Position numbers and translations under genes: made by a program. From assembly GCA_002937895.1 (NCBI GenBank), contig PTKV01000012.1, positions 1-58,498 on the forward strand: a DNA stretch of 58,498 nt, given 5' to 3'. This DNA comes from Alphaproteobacteria bacterium MarineAlpha5_Bin9 (GTDB lineage: Bacteria; Pseudomonadota; Alphaproteobacteria; HIMB59; GCA-002718135). Under the pieces are notes generated by a model that was given only the letters and a program-made list of their open reading frames with translations, had not been told where the DNA came from and made no database searches. Positions 1-9,546 of this stretch are shown one piece after another; the stretch's first letter is position 1, and the number at the start of each line of letters is the position of its first letter.

Positions 1-744
1 CTAATTATTTTTGTTCATGGAAGTGGTTTAAGTCATATTACATGGGTTTTACAAACTCGGTATTTTGCTTTTCATGGTTATAGTGTTTTGGCTATTGATT
101 TACCAGGTCATGGCTACTCCGAGGGTCCATCTATAAAATCTATTGAGGAGCAGGGACAATGGATATCAGAAGTAATTAATGCAGTTGATGTAAAGGAAGC
201 TTCACTAGTTGGACATTCACAAGGCTGTTTAATAACAATGGAGTGCGCATCCCAATTTCCTGAAAAAATTAAATCACTAGCATTAATGGGCGGTGCAGGA
301 GCAATTCCTATGAATCCTGAACTTTTAGAATTAGCTGAAAAAGGAGATCCTAAAGCTGTAGATCTTATGATGGATTGGGCTCATGGGCCCGCAGGACATT
401 TTGGCGGCCATCCAGTTCCTGGTTTACATCATATTAATTTAGGTGGTTCAATTGTTATAAATGGATCAATAAAGGATAATTTAGGAGTAGATTTTAGGGC
501 TTGTGATAATTACAAAAATGGTTTTGAAGCTGCTAAAAAAATTAAATGTCCAACAATCAATATACTAGGAGCAAAAGATAGAATGTGTCCTGTTAAAGAA
601 GGAAAAAAACTAGCTGAAAATATAGAAGGTTCTCAGGTTGAAATTATTGAAGACTGCGGACATATGATTTTATTAGAGGAAGCCGATAAGGCTCTAGCAA
701 TTTTAAAAAAATTTATAACTAATAATCATCCGGTTAAGAATTAG
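1..744 (+). CDS. alpha/beta hydrolase, 5' end outside window
   Basis: The frame is open from the first base, so the gene begins upstream; a TTG at 88 is not a credible start because the hydrolase core is already under way before it. The oxyanion-loop motif HGSG is read at about bases 16-27, the nucleophile elbow is GHSQG (serine), the acid is probably the Asp in GAKDRM and the base the His in DCGHM. This complete triad and the roughly 247 visible residues fit the common alpha/beta hydrolase (esterase/lactonase-like) fold; the substrate cannot be read. It converges on the acyl-CoA dehydrogenase gene with a gap of only three bases. Confidence 0.85.
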   Translation, partial: LIIFVHGSGLSHITWVLQTRYFAFHGYSVLAIDLPGHGYSEGPSIKSIEEQGQWISEVINAVDVKEASLVGHSQGCLITMECASQFPEKIKSLALMGGAGAIPMNPELLELAEKGDPKAVDLMMDWAHGPAGHFGGHPVPGLHHINLGGSIVINGSIKDNLGVDFRACDNYKNGFEAAKKIKCPTINILGAKDRMCPVKEGKKLAENIEGSQVEIIEDCGHMILLEEADKALAILKKFITNNHPVKN

Positions 745-747
745 TTT

Positions 748-2550
748 TTATATTTTAAATCCTAAATCAAAATATTCATCATTATACTTATTATAAGATT
801 TTGCTCCAGAGAGTATGCTTGACATTAAAGATCCAGTTTCAGGTAGTAATTTAGTCATATAATATTTGCCTGATTCAATTTTAGCTTTATAAAATCCCTC
901 AGGATCATTATTAAGTTTATTAAAAGATATTTCAGCATATTTTGTCCAAACATATCCAATTGAAACCAAAGCAAACATTTTTAAATAATCTACTGCTGCG
1001 CCTGCAGCTTCGTCAGGATCTTTTAATCCTTCTGCAGCAATAAAAGCAGTTACTTGTTGAAGTCTTGTATAAGATTTAATTAATAGTGGCATGAAATCTT
1101 TTAAATTATAGTTAAAACTATTTTTTTCGATATATTCTTTAACTTCATGAAAAAAACTTTTTAATAATCTACCTGTATGCATAGGCATTTTTCTTCCAAC
1201 TAAATCTAAAGCTTGGATACCATTAGTTCCTTCATAAATAGGAGCTATTCTCGCATCTCTTACTAATTGTTCTATCCCATGGTCTTTAATATAACCATGA
1301 CCACCATAAATTTGAACGGCTAAATTTGTAGCTTCACATCCAACATCCGTAGCAAAAGACTTAATAATTGGAGTCATTAAAGATACCCAATCATCTGCGT
1401 TTTGTTTATTAAACTTATCTTTTTCTATTTTTGCAATATCAACTTGCAAACCTGTCCAAGCCATTAATCCTCTTAAACCCTCAGTTAAGGTTTTTATTTT
1501 TAATAAATTTTTTCTTATTTCTGGATGAACTAAAATAGGATCGGCTTGTTTATCTAGAGATTTAGAACCATTTAAAGATCTTCCTTGCAGTCTTTCTTTT
1601 GCGTAATGTAAAGCAGATTGATAAGCTATCTCAGCCATTCCTAAACCTTGAACACCTACCATTAATCTTGCGCCATTCATCATTATAAACATAGCTTTCA
1701 TACCTTTATTGAGATCTCCAATTAACCACCCGGTAGCTTCGTTATAATGCATTACACAAGTAGGACTTGCATTAATTCCCATTTTTTTTTCTATAGAGCC
1801 ACATTCTAGACTATTATTTTCTCCCAAGGTTCCATCTGAATTTGGAATAATTTTAGGAACTATAAATAAACTAATGCCCTTAATTCCTTTTGGAGCATTT
1901 GGAGTTTTAGCTAAAACTAAATGAATAATATTTTTACTAAGATCATGTTCTCCACATGTAATAAAAATTTTAGTGCCTGTTAATTTATAAGAACCATCTT
2001 TTTGAGGAGTAGCCATAGTTTTAGTTAAACCTAGATCTGTTCCACATTGTGGTTCAGTAAGATTCATTGTTCCACTCCATTCACCTGAGGCTAATTTTGG
2101 CAAATATAAATTTTTAATATCTTCTGAGGCATTTTTTTCAATTGCTTCAATTGCATTAGATGTAAGTCCTGGATAAAGTCCAAAAGACATATTGGAAGAG
2201 CTTATCATTTCATCTAGAAACATATTTAAAAAATAGGGTAGATTCTGACCACCATATTTTTCATTAACCGATACACCTTGCCATCCATTTTCTGTAAAGT
2301 TTTTGTAAGCTTCTTTAAACCCTTTTGGAGTAGAAACTATGCCGTGTTCTAATTTACAACCCTCAATATCTCCTGATTGATTTATAGGTAATAAAATTTC
2401 TTCGCATAATTTTGCAGCCTCATCTAAAATCATTTCTAAATCGTTTTGTTCTATATTAGAATTTTTATATATTTTATTTGATTCAGAATTTATAAAATCT
2501 CTAATAAGAAACTTCATATCTTTAAGTGGAGCTTTATATATTTGTACCAT
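748..2550 (-). CDS. acyl-CoA dehydrogenase, long DmdC/FadE-like form
   Basis: This 600-residue flavoenzyme would catalyse the first, alpha-beta dehydrogenation of an acyl-CoA. The sequence shows the FAD-binding middle region (TEPQCGTDLG near 165-174), the IYGGHGY segment (414-420) and the catalytic Glu in YEGTNGIQA (E440), followed by the extra C-terminal domain typical of the roughly 600-residue class. That class includes DmdC (3-methylmercaptopropionyl-CoA dehydrogenase) as well as general fatty acyl-CoA dehydrogenases, so a DMSP-demethylation role is possible but not shown. It is the last gene of the beta-oxidation operon, one base after the FadN-type fusion gene, which supports a fatty-acid role. 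Confidence 0.9.
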   Translation of the reverse strand: MVQIYKAPLKDMKFLIRDFINSESNKIYKNSNIEQNDLEMILDEAAKLCEEILLPINQSGDIEGCKLEHGIVSTPKGFKEAYKNFTENGWQGVSVNEKYGGQNLPYFLNMFLDEMISSSNMSFGLYPGLTSNAIEAIEKNASEDIKNLYLPKLASGEWSGTMNLTEPQCGTDLGLTKTMATPQKDGSYKLTGTKIFITCGEHDLSKNIIHLVLAKTPNAPKGIKGISLFIVPKIIPNSDGTLGENNSLECGSIEKKMGINASPTCVMHYNEATGWLIGDLNKGMKAMFIMMNGARLMVGVQGLGMAEIAYQSALHYAKERLQGRSLNGSKSLDKQADPILVHPEIRKNLLKIKTLTEGLRGLMAWTGLQVDIAKIEKDKFNKQNADDWVSLMTPIIKSFATDVGCEATNLAVQIYGGHGYIKDHGIEQLVRDARIAPIYEGTNGIQALDLVGRKMPMHTGRLLKSFFHEVKEYIEKNSFNYNLKDFMPLLIKSYTRLQQVTAFIAAEGLKDPDEAAGAAVDYLKMFALVSIGYVWTKYAEISFNKLNNDPEGFYKAKIESGKYYMTKLLPETGSLMSSILSGAKSYNKYNDEYFDLGFKI

Positions 2551-2551
2551 T

Positions 2552-4873
2552 TTAATTTCTCAAATATTTACCTGTTTCAAGAATATGTTCAATTCTTTCA
2601 ATTGTTAGATTTTTTTTAAATAATTTACTAATAGCATTTTTTTCTAATTTTGAAATGTATTCTTCATCTACTTGTTTGTTTATATCTGTAGTGCCGCCAG
2701 AAAGAACATGTGCAATTGTTTCTCCGACATACTGATCGTGTTTAGATATTTGTCCACTTGATCTTAAGTTATCTATATACAATTTCATTGCAGAAAATCC
2801 AGTTATTCCTGGTAAATTATAATTATTTTTCTTGGGTTGTTTATAATCTTTAATTAATTCTAAAGCTTTAACTTTAGCATCATAAAGCAATCGATTTCTA
2901 TTCATTGTTATACCATCTGTTTTTTTTAGAAATCCAAATTGTATAGCTTCGTGAGCTGAAGAAGAAACTTTTGCTGAGCCAATAACTTCAAACGCTTTTA
3001 AGATAGCTGGCATAGGTCCTTTAGGGATTGATTTATTATTTTTAAATCTAGAAAGCATTTCTTTACAGCCACCCCATGCTGGAAGGATCCCAAGAGCCGC
3101 TTCAGGGAGACCGATATATGACTCTATGTGTGCTTGGACGTAATTAGATTGCAAAACTATTTCACATGCACCGCCTAAAGTTAAATTAAAGGGAGCCGCA
3201 ACAACCGGAAAGTTTGAATATTTTAATTTGGTAAAAACTTCTTGTCCTCTTGTTAAGATTTTATCTAATTCAGATTCAAGACCTATATTTCCCAGGAACA
3301 TGGCTTCACCTAGGTTTGCTCCAGCTGAAAAAAATTCACCTTCATTATAAATAATCATTGCTTTATAAGAGGAGGACACTAAATCAATCATTTGATTTAA
3401 AAATTCTAATGTATTAATATCTAACGTATTACTTTTACTATGAATTTCAAAAACAGTTATCCCATCGTCTATATCCCATAAACTTGCCGTAGATATTTTT
3501 TTTATAGGTTTTTTAACTTTTTTAATGTCCGATAATAAGATTATACCATTACCTCTTTTTATTTTTTTGTATTTATTTTGAATAAAATCAAAATACTTAA
3601 TTTCATTATTATCAACTTTGTAAAAAATTTTATTTTCGATAAGATTTAATAATTTAGGGAGTGCTAAGCCTTCCTTTTGAAGTTCATTTTTTATCCAATC
3701 TGAACCTAGTATATCTATTATTTCGAATGGACCTAATTTCCATCCAAAACCATCTTTCATAGCTGTATCAATTGAAATAATGTCAGAAGATATTTCTTCA
3801 TATATTAAAAGTACATAATACAAAATGTCTAACAAAACTCTTCTACAATAAAATGAGTATTTATTTTCAATTTCTAAAAATTGTTTTAAATTTTTTTTAA
3901 TTAAATTAAAGTTTGGTATTAGTGCTTTATGACTTGACTCATACTTTTTTGTTTGTAAATTTAATGAATATTTAATTTTCCCCCCGTCCTTATTTACAAG
4001 TTTATAAAAACCGCTTTCTGCTTTTCTTCCATAGAATTTATTTGAAATCATGAAGTCAAATATTTCTGGCTTTTTGTGAAGTTTTTTATATAGATCGTTT
4101 TTTGGAATATTTTCTAATAAAGATTTAACAACTGTAGGTATTAGATCTAGACCAACTATGTCAATTAGTCCAAAAACTCCTGTTTTTGGAACATTAAAAA
4201 TATTTTTAATAAGAATATCAGCTTCCTCAACTGAAAGATTATGATTAATAGCTTCAATTGCAGCTCTTTCAATCCAAAAAATACCTATCCTGTTGCCTAT
4301 AAAACCAGGAGTATCCTTAGTTTCAATAATGCTTTTTCCCAAATAAAAATCAGAAAAATTTATTATTTTTTCTTTGATTACTTGATTAGTTTTTTCAGAA
4401 CAAACAATTTCTAATAATTTTAAATATCTCGGAGGATTAAAAAAATGTGTAATTAAAAAGTTTTTCTTAAATATATCATTTCTTCCCTTGGTTAATTTAC
4501 TTATTGGTATTGTCGAAGTATTAGAGGAAATTATAAGATCTTTTTTCATTATTTTTTCAATTTTTTCATATAATTTTTGCTTTATTTCTAAATTTTCAAC
4601 TATTGCTTCAATAATCCAATCACTCTCATTAATAATTTCAAGATCATCGTCTATATTTCCTGGAATAATATTTTTAATATTTGATTTAAGAGTAATAGGA
4701 CTAGGTTTAATTTTTAAAAGTTTTTTTATTGATTTTTCTGCTAAAATATTTCTATTAGAATTTTTTTTTGATAAAATATCTAGTAAATTTACTTTACATC
4801 CACAATTCGTAAAATGGGCAGCAATTGCTGAACCCATTAATCCAGAGCCTATAACTGTTATAGTTTTAATCAT
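2552..4873 (-). CDS. fadN: 3-hydroxyacyl-CoA dehydrogenase/enoyl-CoA hydratase fusion, FadN type
   Basis: A 773-residue bifunctional beta-oxidation enzyme for the hydration and NAD-linked oxidation steps. The dehydrogenase half comes first: the Rossmann motif GSGLMGSAIA is at residues 9-18 and the catalytic His region is HFFNPPRYL. The enoyl-CoA hydratase half is C-terminal: GEFFSAGANLGEA forms the oxyanion loop, and both catalytic glutamates appear present, in GGACEI and LPEAALGILP. This order is the reverse of E. coli FadB/FadJ and matches Bacillus FadN (YusL). The start overlaps the thiolase stop by one base, suggesting translational coupling. Confidence 0.93.
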   Translation of the reverse strand: MIKTITVIGSGLMGSAIAAHFTNCGCKVNLLDILSKKNSNRNILAEKSIKKLLKIKPSPITLKSNIKNIIPGNIDDDLEIINESDWIIEAIVENLEIKQKLYEKIEKIMKKDLIISSNTSTIPISKLTKGRNDIFKKNFLITHFFNPPRYLKLLEIVCSEKTNQVIKEKIINFSDFYLGKSIIETKDTPGFIGNRIGIFWIERAAIEAINHNLSVEEADILIKNIFNVPKTGVFGLIDIVGLDLIPTVVKSLLENIPKNDLYKKLHKKPEIFDFMISNKFYGRKAESGFYKLVNKDGGKIKYSLNLQTKKYESSHKALIPNFNLIKKNLKQFLEIENKYSFYCRRVLLDILYYVLLIYEEISSDIISIDTAMKDGFGWKLGPFEIIDILGSDWIKNELQKEGLALPKLLNLIENKIFYKVDNNEIKYFDFIQNKYKKIKRGNGIILLSDIKKVKKPIKKISTASLWDIDDGITVFEIHSKSNTLDINTLEFLNQMIDLVSSSYKAMIIYNEGEFFSAGANLGEAMFLGNIGLESELDKILTRGQEVFTKLKYSNFPVVAAPFNLTLGGACEIVLQSNYVQAHIESYIGLPEAALGILPAWGGCKEMLSRFKNNKSIPKGPMPAILKAFEVIGSAKVSSSAHEAIQFGFLKKTDGITMNRNRLLYDAKVKALELIKDYKQPKKNNYNLPGITGFSAMKLYIDNLRSSGQISKHDQYVGETIAHVLSGGTTDINKQVDEEYISKLEKNAISKLFKKNLTIERIEHILETGKYLRN

Positions 4874-6000
4874 TAATTATTTGATTCTAATACAGTAGCT
4901 ATTCCTTGACCTAATCCGATACATTGTGTTGATAAAGCATATTTTTTATTTTCTCTTTGTAAAAGTTGAGCTGCCTTACCTGTAATTCTTGCTCCTGTAG
5001 CACCTAAAGGATGACCAAGTGCAATTGCTCCACCATCTATGTTAACTTTTTTTTCTTCAATGTTCAAATCTTTGATACAAGCTAATGATTGAGAGGCAAA
5101 GGCCTCATTTAATTCAATTATGTCAATATCTTTTATTGTGAGTCCTGCGCGTTTCAATGCTTTTTTAGAAGCACCTATTGGACCTAAACCCATAACTTCT
5201 GGAGGGCAGCCATGTACTGCAATAGATTTTATTTTTGCTAAAATATCTAAATTATTTTGTTTAGCATAATTTTCATCACAAATTAAAGTTGCAGCAGCTC
5301 CATCAGTTAAAGGCGAAGAAGTTCCTGCTGTTATTGTGCCATTTTCATCAAAAGCTAATTTTAAATTATTCAAAACATCTTGATTTGTGTCAGGTCTGAT
5401 AGCCCCATCTTTATTGCAATTATTAATCATAACAATTTCATTATCAAATTTTCCACTTTGTTGCGCTTCAAAGGCTTTTATATGACTATTAATTGCAAAA
5501 TCTTGCTGTTTAGTTCTGGTAAATTGATATTTTTTTGCAACATTTTCGGCTGTCAAACCCATAGATAAATAAACATTTGGATTATTTTTTAGTAATTCTG
5601 GGTGAGGCATTGGATTAAAACCATTCATTGGTGTTCTTGTCATGCTTTCAACACCGCAGCAAACAAAAACTTTTCCTGCATTAATAGCTATTGCTCCGGC
5701 AGCAATATGTATTGATTGCATGCTTGAACCACACCATCTATTTACAGTCATTCCTGCAACTGATTTAGGCATATCTGATAGAAAACTTACCACCTTACCA
5801 ATATTGAAACCTTGTTCACCTTCTGGAAAAGCGCATCCAGCAATTATATCTTCAATATCTTCAGTGTTTATTTTCGTTTTTTCAATTAAATCTTTAATTA
5901 CTGTGGATAATAAATCTTCAGGACGAATCGATATTAAATCGCCTTTTTTCGCTATAGTAAACGGCGATCTAGAATATCCTACTATAACTGCGTTAGACAT
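4873..6000 (-). CDS. fadA: acetyl-CoA acyltransferase (thiolase)
   Basis: A 375-residue thiolase, of usual length, that would cleave 3-ketoacyl-CoA to acetyl-CoA. All three catalytic elements are visible: the nucleophile C90 in NRWCGSSMQ, H330 in LGHPLGATGAR, and the second cysteine C360 in QCIGLGQG. The start lies eight bases inside the end of the upstream fadD gene, and its stop overlaps the next gene, so this is one polycistronic unit. Biosynthetic (PhaA-type) use cannot be excluded from motifs alone, but the FadN-type and acyl-CoA dehydrogenase partners point to degradation. Confidence 0.93.
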   Translation of the reverse strand: MSNAVIVGYSRSPFTIAKKGDLISIRPEDLLSTVIKDLIEKTKINTEDIEDIIAGCAFPEGEQGFNIGKVVSFLSDMPKSVAGMTVNRWCGSSMQSIHIAAGAIAINAGKVFVCCGVESMTRTPMNGFNPMPHPELLKNNPNVYLSMGLTAENVAKKYQFTRTKQQDFAINSHIKAFEAQQSGKFDNEIVMINNCNKDGAIRPDTNQDVLNNLKLAFDENGTITAGTSSPLTDGAAATLICDENYAKQNNLDILAKIKSIAVHGCPPEVMGLGPIGASKKALKRAGLTIKDIDIIELNEAFASQSLACIKDLNIEEKKVNIDGGAIALGHPLGATGARITGKAAQLLQRENKKYALSTQCIGLGQGIATVLESNN

Positions 6001-7666
6001 TTTTATCCTTATCTCTTAGTTTTCTTCTTAAAATTTTACCTACATTGGATTTTGGTATTTCCTCAATAAATTCTATTATTTTTGGCACCTTGTATTTAGT
6101 TAAATATTTCTTACAATGTGTAATAAGTTCATCAGAATCCATTTTTTTATTAGGCATTAGTGAAGCAAAAAGTTTAATATTTTCATTTCCAGAACTATCA
6201 AGTATTCCAATACATCCTGCTTCAAAGATATTTTCATGCATCATTGCAACTTCTTCTATTTCATTTGGATAAACATTAAAACCAGAAATTATTATTAGAT
6301 CTTTTTTTCTATCAACCATTCTTGTATAACCATTTTGGTCCATAATACCAATGTCCCCAGTTTTAAACCAGCCATCAACAGTTAACACTTCTTTGGTTTC
6401 CTCTTCCTTCTCCCAATAACCTTTCATTACTTGAGGACCCTTTATACATATTTCACCAGGTTCATTAAAATTTAGAAATTTCCCTTTGTCATCTTGTATC
6501 GAAAATTCAGTAGATGGTAAGGGTAAGCCAAGACTATCAGTAAATTTGTCATTTCCAATAGGATCAATTGATGCGGCAGGAGAAGTTTCAGATAATCCAT
6601 ATCCGACACTTAAAACATTACCTGTTATTTTTTGCCAATTTTCAGCAACAGTTTTTTGAACTTGCATTCCACCACCTAAACTAATTCTTAGATTGGCAAA
6701 GTTACATTTTTTAAAATTAGGATCATTAATAAGCTTATTAAAAAGAGTATTAACACCACTAATAAAAGTAAATTTATGTTTTCTTAATTCTTTAACAAAA
6801 CTTTTTATATCTCTTGGATTAGAAATTAAAATATTATTTGCTCCAAAATTAAAAAATGTTAAACCATTACAAGTAAGAGCAAATATATGATACAAAGGTA
6901 GCGCACAAATTGCTATATCTTCTCCGTATCTAAGGTGCTTACCCAGCCATTCTTTAACTTGTAAAACATTTGCTAAAATATTTTTATGTGTAAGCATTGC
7001 TGCTTTTACTGTTCCAGTTGTACCACCTGTATATTGAAGAAATGCTACATCATCTAAATTTATTTTTACATTTAAAAATTTATATTGAGAACCTTTTTTT
7101 ATACAGTCCGAAAATAATAAACTATTTTTAATTTTATATTTAGGCACCATTTTTTTAATATTTCTTAAAACAAAATTTATCAATTTTCCTTTAAATCCTA
7201 AAAGTTCTCCTGTTGATGTAATTATTACATGTTTTATCGAAGTATTTTTTATGATTTTTTCTAAATTATGAGCAAAGTTTTCAAGAATTATTATGGCTTC
7301 TGAACGTGAATCTTTTAACTGAATTTCTAACTCTCTTTCAGTAAATAAAGGATTTATATTTTCTACAATATAACCCGCTTTGAGAATTGAAAAAGTACTT
7401 ATTGGATATTGAAGAATATTAGGAAGCATTATTGCTACTCTTGCACCTTTTTCAAGTTTTAATTCATTTTGTAAAAATGATGATAAATTTTGGGATTTAT
7501 TTTGAATTTCTCCAAAAGACATTTTTACACCAAAATTTGTAAAGGCAGTTTTACTGTAAAATTTTTCAGAAGTTTTTTCAAACATATCAACTAAGGACGA
7601 GTATTCTTTGAATTCTATTTCAGGAGATATTCCTTTAGGGTAGCTATTTAACCAGGGTTTATTCAT
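5993..7666 (-). CDS. fadD: long-chain fatty acid-CoA ligase
   Basis: A 557-residue adenylate-forming enzyme that would activate fatty acids with ATP and CoA. The P-loop-like motif YTGGTTGTVKAAMLTH is near residues 213-228, followed by GYGLSET, the hinge region GWFKTGDIG, and the C-terminal lysine segment PKSNVGKILRRKLRD near the end. Length and motif order fit FadD. The gene overlaps the thiolase start by eight bases and lies 39 bases downstream of the SDR gene. It feeds the rest of the operon. The stop codon for the upstream-read thiolase coupling is shared sequence. Confidence 0.93.
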   Translation of the reverse strand: MNKPWLNSYPKGISPEIEFKEYSSLVDMFEKTSEKFYSKTAFTNFGVKMSFGEIQNKSQNLSSFLQNELKLEKGARVAIMLPNILQYPISTFSILKAGYIVENINPLFTERELEIQLKDSRSEAIIILENFAHNLEKIIKNTSIKHVIITSTGELLGFKGKLINFVLRNIKKMVPKYKIKNSLLFSDCIKKGSQYKFLNVKINLDDVAFLQYTGGTTGTVKAAMLTHKNILANVLQVKEWLGKHLRYGEDIAICALPLYHIFALTCNGLTFFNFGANNILISNPRDIKSFVKELRKHKFTFISGVNTLFNKLINDPNFKKCNFANLRISLGGGMQVQKTVAENWQKITGNVLSVGYGLSETSPAASIDPIGNDKFTDSLGLPLPSTEFSIQDDKGKFLNFNEPGEICIKGPQVMKGYWEKEEETKEVLTVDGWFKTGDIGIMDQNGYTRMVDRKKDLIIISGFNVYPNEIEEVAMMHENIFEAGCIGILDSSGNENIKLFASLMPNKKMDSDELITHCKKYLTKYKVPKIIEFIEEIPKSNVGKILRRKLRDKDKNV

Positions 7667-7705
7667 TATTTTAATATATAATTGTATAATTAATATATTT
7701 AAAAA

Positions 7706-8527
7706 TTAATCAAGATAAAGATCTTCAAATAATTTTACTCCAGGCTTTACAGCATATTTTTCAAAGTTAATTTCACCTGAACTTCTCAATATTTCCTCAT
7801 CAATAAAAAATTTTCCTGTACATTCATCGCTTTTTTTAGATAATATAATAAAAGCTGCATCAGCTACTATTTCTGGCTTTCTGCATTGTTCTGGAGAAAC
7901 TATTCCTCCTAACATTGCTAAGGCTGATGTATTAATTGCAGTTTTTGTCCATAAAGAATTTACAGCAATATTATATTTTTTATATTCAGCAGATAGGCCA
8001 AATGTACACATAGACATAGCATATTTTGACATTGTATATCCTGGAAAATTTTCAAACCATTTTGCTTTTAAATTAATAGGAGGGCTTAGGTTTAAAATAT
8101 GCGGATTGTCTGATTCTTTTAAATATGGCAAAGCAATTTTACTGCATAAATAAGTGCCTCTGACATTAATATCATGCATTAAATCATATCTTTTCATAGG
8201 AAGTGTTTCGCTATTGAATAAATTTATTGCACTGGCGTTATTTATTAAAATATCTATTGAATTAAACTCTTTTTTTATTTCTATAAAAGCATTTTCTATT
8301 TGATCATCAAACCTTATGTCAGTTTTGATAGCAATAGATTTTGTACCAAATTTCTTAATTTCTTCTGCAGCTGTATATATTGTACCTGGAAGTTTTGAAT
8401 GAGGAACATCTGTTTTAGCAAGTATTGCTATGTTTGCACCATTTGACGCAAGTTTTTTGGCTATTTCTAATCCAATACCTCTACTTGCACCAGTTATTAC
8501 TACATTTTTATTTTCAAATTGTTTCAT
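7706..8527 (-). CDS. short-chain dehydrogenase, HSDL2-like
   Basis: A 273-residue short-chain dehydrogenase/reductase. It has the NAD(P)-binding motif TGASRGIG near residue 13, the NNAS motif near residue 93, a catalytic Ser region (LNLSPP) and the YTMSKYAMS motif with the catalytic Tyr and Lys. The inserted stretch around KTDVPHSKLPGTIYTA is characteristic of the group related to human HSDL2 (peroxisomal, linked to lipid metabolism). In this operon it most likely acts on a lipid-derived alcohol or ketone; the substrate is unknown. Confidence 0.85.
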   Translation of the reverse strand: MKQFENKNVVITGASRGIGLEIAKKLASNGANIAILAKTDVPHSKLPGTIYTAAEEIKKFGTKSIAIKTDIRFDDQIENAFIEIKKEFNSIDILINNASAINLFNSETLPMKRYDLMHDINVRGTYLCSKIALPYLKESDNPHILNLSPPINLKAKWFENFPGYTMSKYAMSMCTFGLSAEYKKYNIAVNSLWTKTAINTSALAMLGGIVSPEQCRKPEIVADAAFIILSKKSDECTGKFFIDEEILRSSGEINFEKYAVKPGVKLFEDLYLD

Positions 8528-8550
8528 TATTTAATAAAAAGGATTTATAT

Positions 8551-8724
8551 CTAATCTTTTTTCTCAAGAAGATCTGGACGTGTTAATTTTTCTAATTCAT
8601 CAAATTCTGTTTGTTCTTTATCAAGCTTTTTTTGTTTTCTAGCTTCTATTTTCATTTTTTTCTTTAATTCCTTTTGCATTTTCCTATCGCCAGCTTTTGA
8701 TTTGTGATTATAATGTATTCCCAT
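8551..8724 (-). CDS. small basic conserved protein of unknown function
   Basis: A 57-residue, highly charged protein beginning MGIHYNHKSKAG, with a lysine-rich helix in the middle and an acidic tail. I place the start at 8724 because a strong ribosome-binding sequence, AAGGAAG, lies just upstream of this ATG. A longer reading to 8784 would run into the divergent promoter and first bases of the esterase gene. It precedes the SDR gene by 23 bases and may be the first gene of the beta-oxidation transcript. I recognise no domain. A nucleic-acid or ribosome-associated role is possible from charge alone. Confidence 0.6.
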   Translation of the reverse strand: MGIHYNHKSKAGDRKMQKELKKKMKIEARKQKKLDKEQTEFDELEKLTRPDLLEKKD

Positions 8725-8805
8725 AGCAACTTCCTTAAATAATCTATTTACTAAATTTTTTATTTCAAATCTAGTCTTTTGCAAATTATTTACTATATTT
8801 ATAAT

Positions 8806-9486
8806 ATGAATTCAAAAAAACCACTAAATGGACCTAGTTTAGAGTATTCAAAAAATCCTGATAAATTAGTCATTCTTCTTCATGGATATGGAGATACAGG
8901 GGAAAATTTTATTAATATAGCAAATTATCTTTATGAAACATCAGCCCCAATTAACTTTTACTCACCAAATGCCCCAACAAAAATAAATAATTTTTCAAAT
9001 GGTTTAGAGTGGTTTAATTTATATCCTAATGGAATTAATTTTAATGATGCTGGCAAAGCAGAAATAGAAATTTTAAAGCAAGATTGTATTTCTTCATTAT
9101 CTTTAATTAAAAATTATATTAATGAAAAATGTAATAAATTTTCACTTACATATAATGATTGTTTTTTAATTGGCTTTTCACAAGGTGCGATGATGTCTTA
9201 TATGCTTGGTGAATTAATAAATCAAAAGTTTGCAGGTTGTGCTATAATATCAGGAAGAATATTAAACTTTATAAATAGTGAAAAGAATCTTTTTATTAAT
9301 ACTCCAATTTTTATTTCTCATGGAGACAGGGATACAGTTCTAAAATTAGATTATTTCTATGAATCTTGTAATATTATAAAAAAGTTAGGCTTTCCATATG
9401 AATCTCATTTAATGAAGGAAGAAGAACACACTATTTCTCCTGTTTTATTAAATTTATTGAAAAACTTTATTAAAAAAAATGTATGA
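8806..9486 (+). CDS. phospholipase/carboxylesterase family hydrolase
   Basis: An alpha/beta hydrolase of about 226 residues in the carboxylesterase/lysophospholipase-2 group. It shows the oxyanion loop LLHGYGDTGEN near the N-terminus, the nucleophile elbow GFSQGAMMS, an Asp in SHGDRDTVL and the catalytic His in EEEHTISP. The start is set at the ATG at 8806 (MNSKKPL); an in-frame ATG at 8779 would extend into the divergent neighbour's leader. No signal peptide is seen, so it is probably cytoplasmic. The natural ester substrate is unknown. Confidence 0.87.
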   Translation: MNSKKPLNGPSLEYSKNPDKLVILLHGYGDTGENFINIANYLYETSAPINFYSPNAPTKINNFSNGLEWFNLYPNGINFNDAGKAEIEILKQDCISSLSLIKNYINEKCNKFSLTYNDCFLIGFSQGAMMSYMLGELINQKFAGCAIISGRILNFINSEKNLFINTPIFISHGDRDTVLKLDYFYESCNIIKKLGFPYESHLMKEEEHTISPVLLNLLKNFIKKNV

Positions 9487-9546
9487 CGTAACCAAATTGT
9501 CATATTATAATAATATATAATTTTAAGTTTGAGATGAAAATTGTTT

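Noticed and set aside
4488-4898. A plus-strand open frame of 136 codons inside the FadN-type gene
   Set aside because: Phe/Ile/Ser-rich shadow of the well-supported minus-strand enzyme; no motif and no ribosome-binding site.
8725-8784. Longer N-terminus for the small basic protein
   Set aside because: The internal ATG at 8724 has a much better ribosome-binding sequence, and the extension covers the divergent control region.
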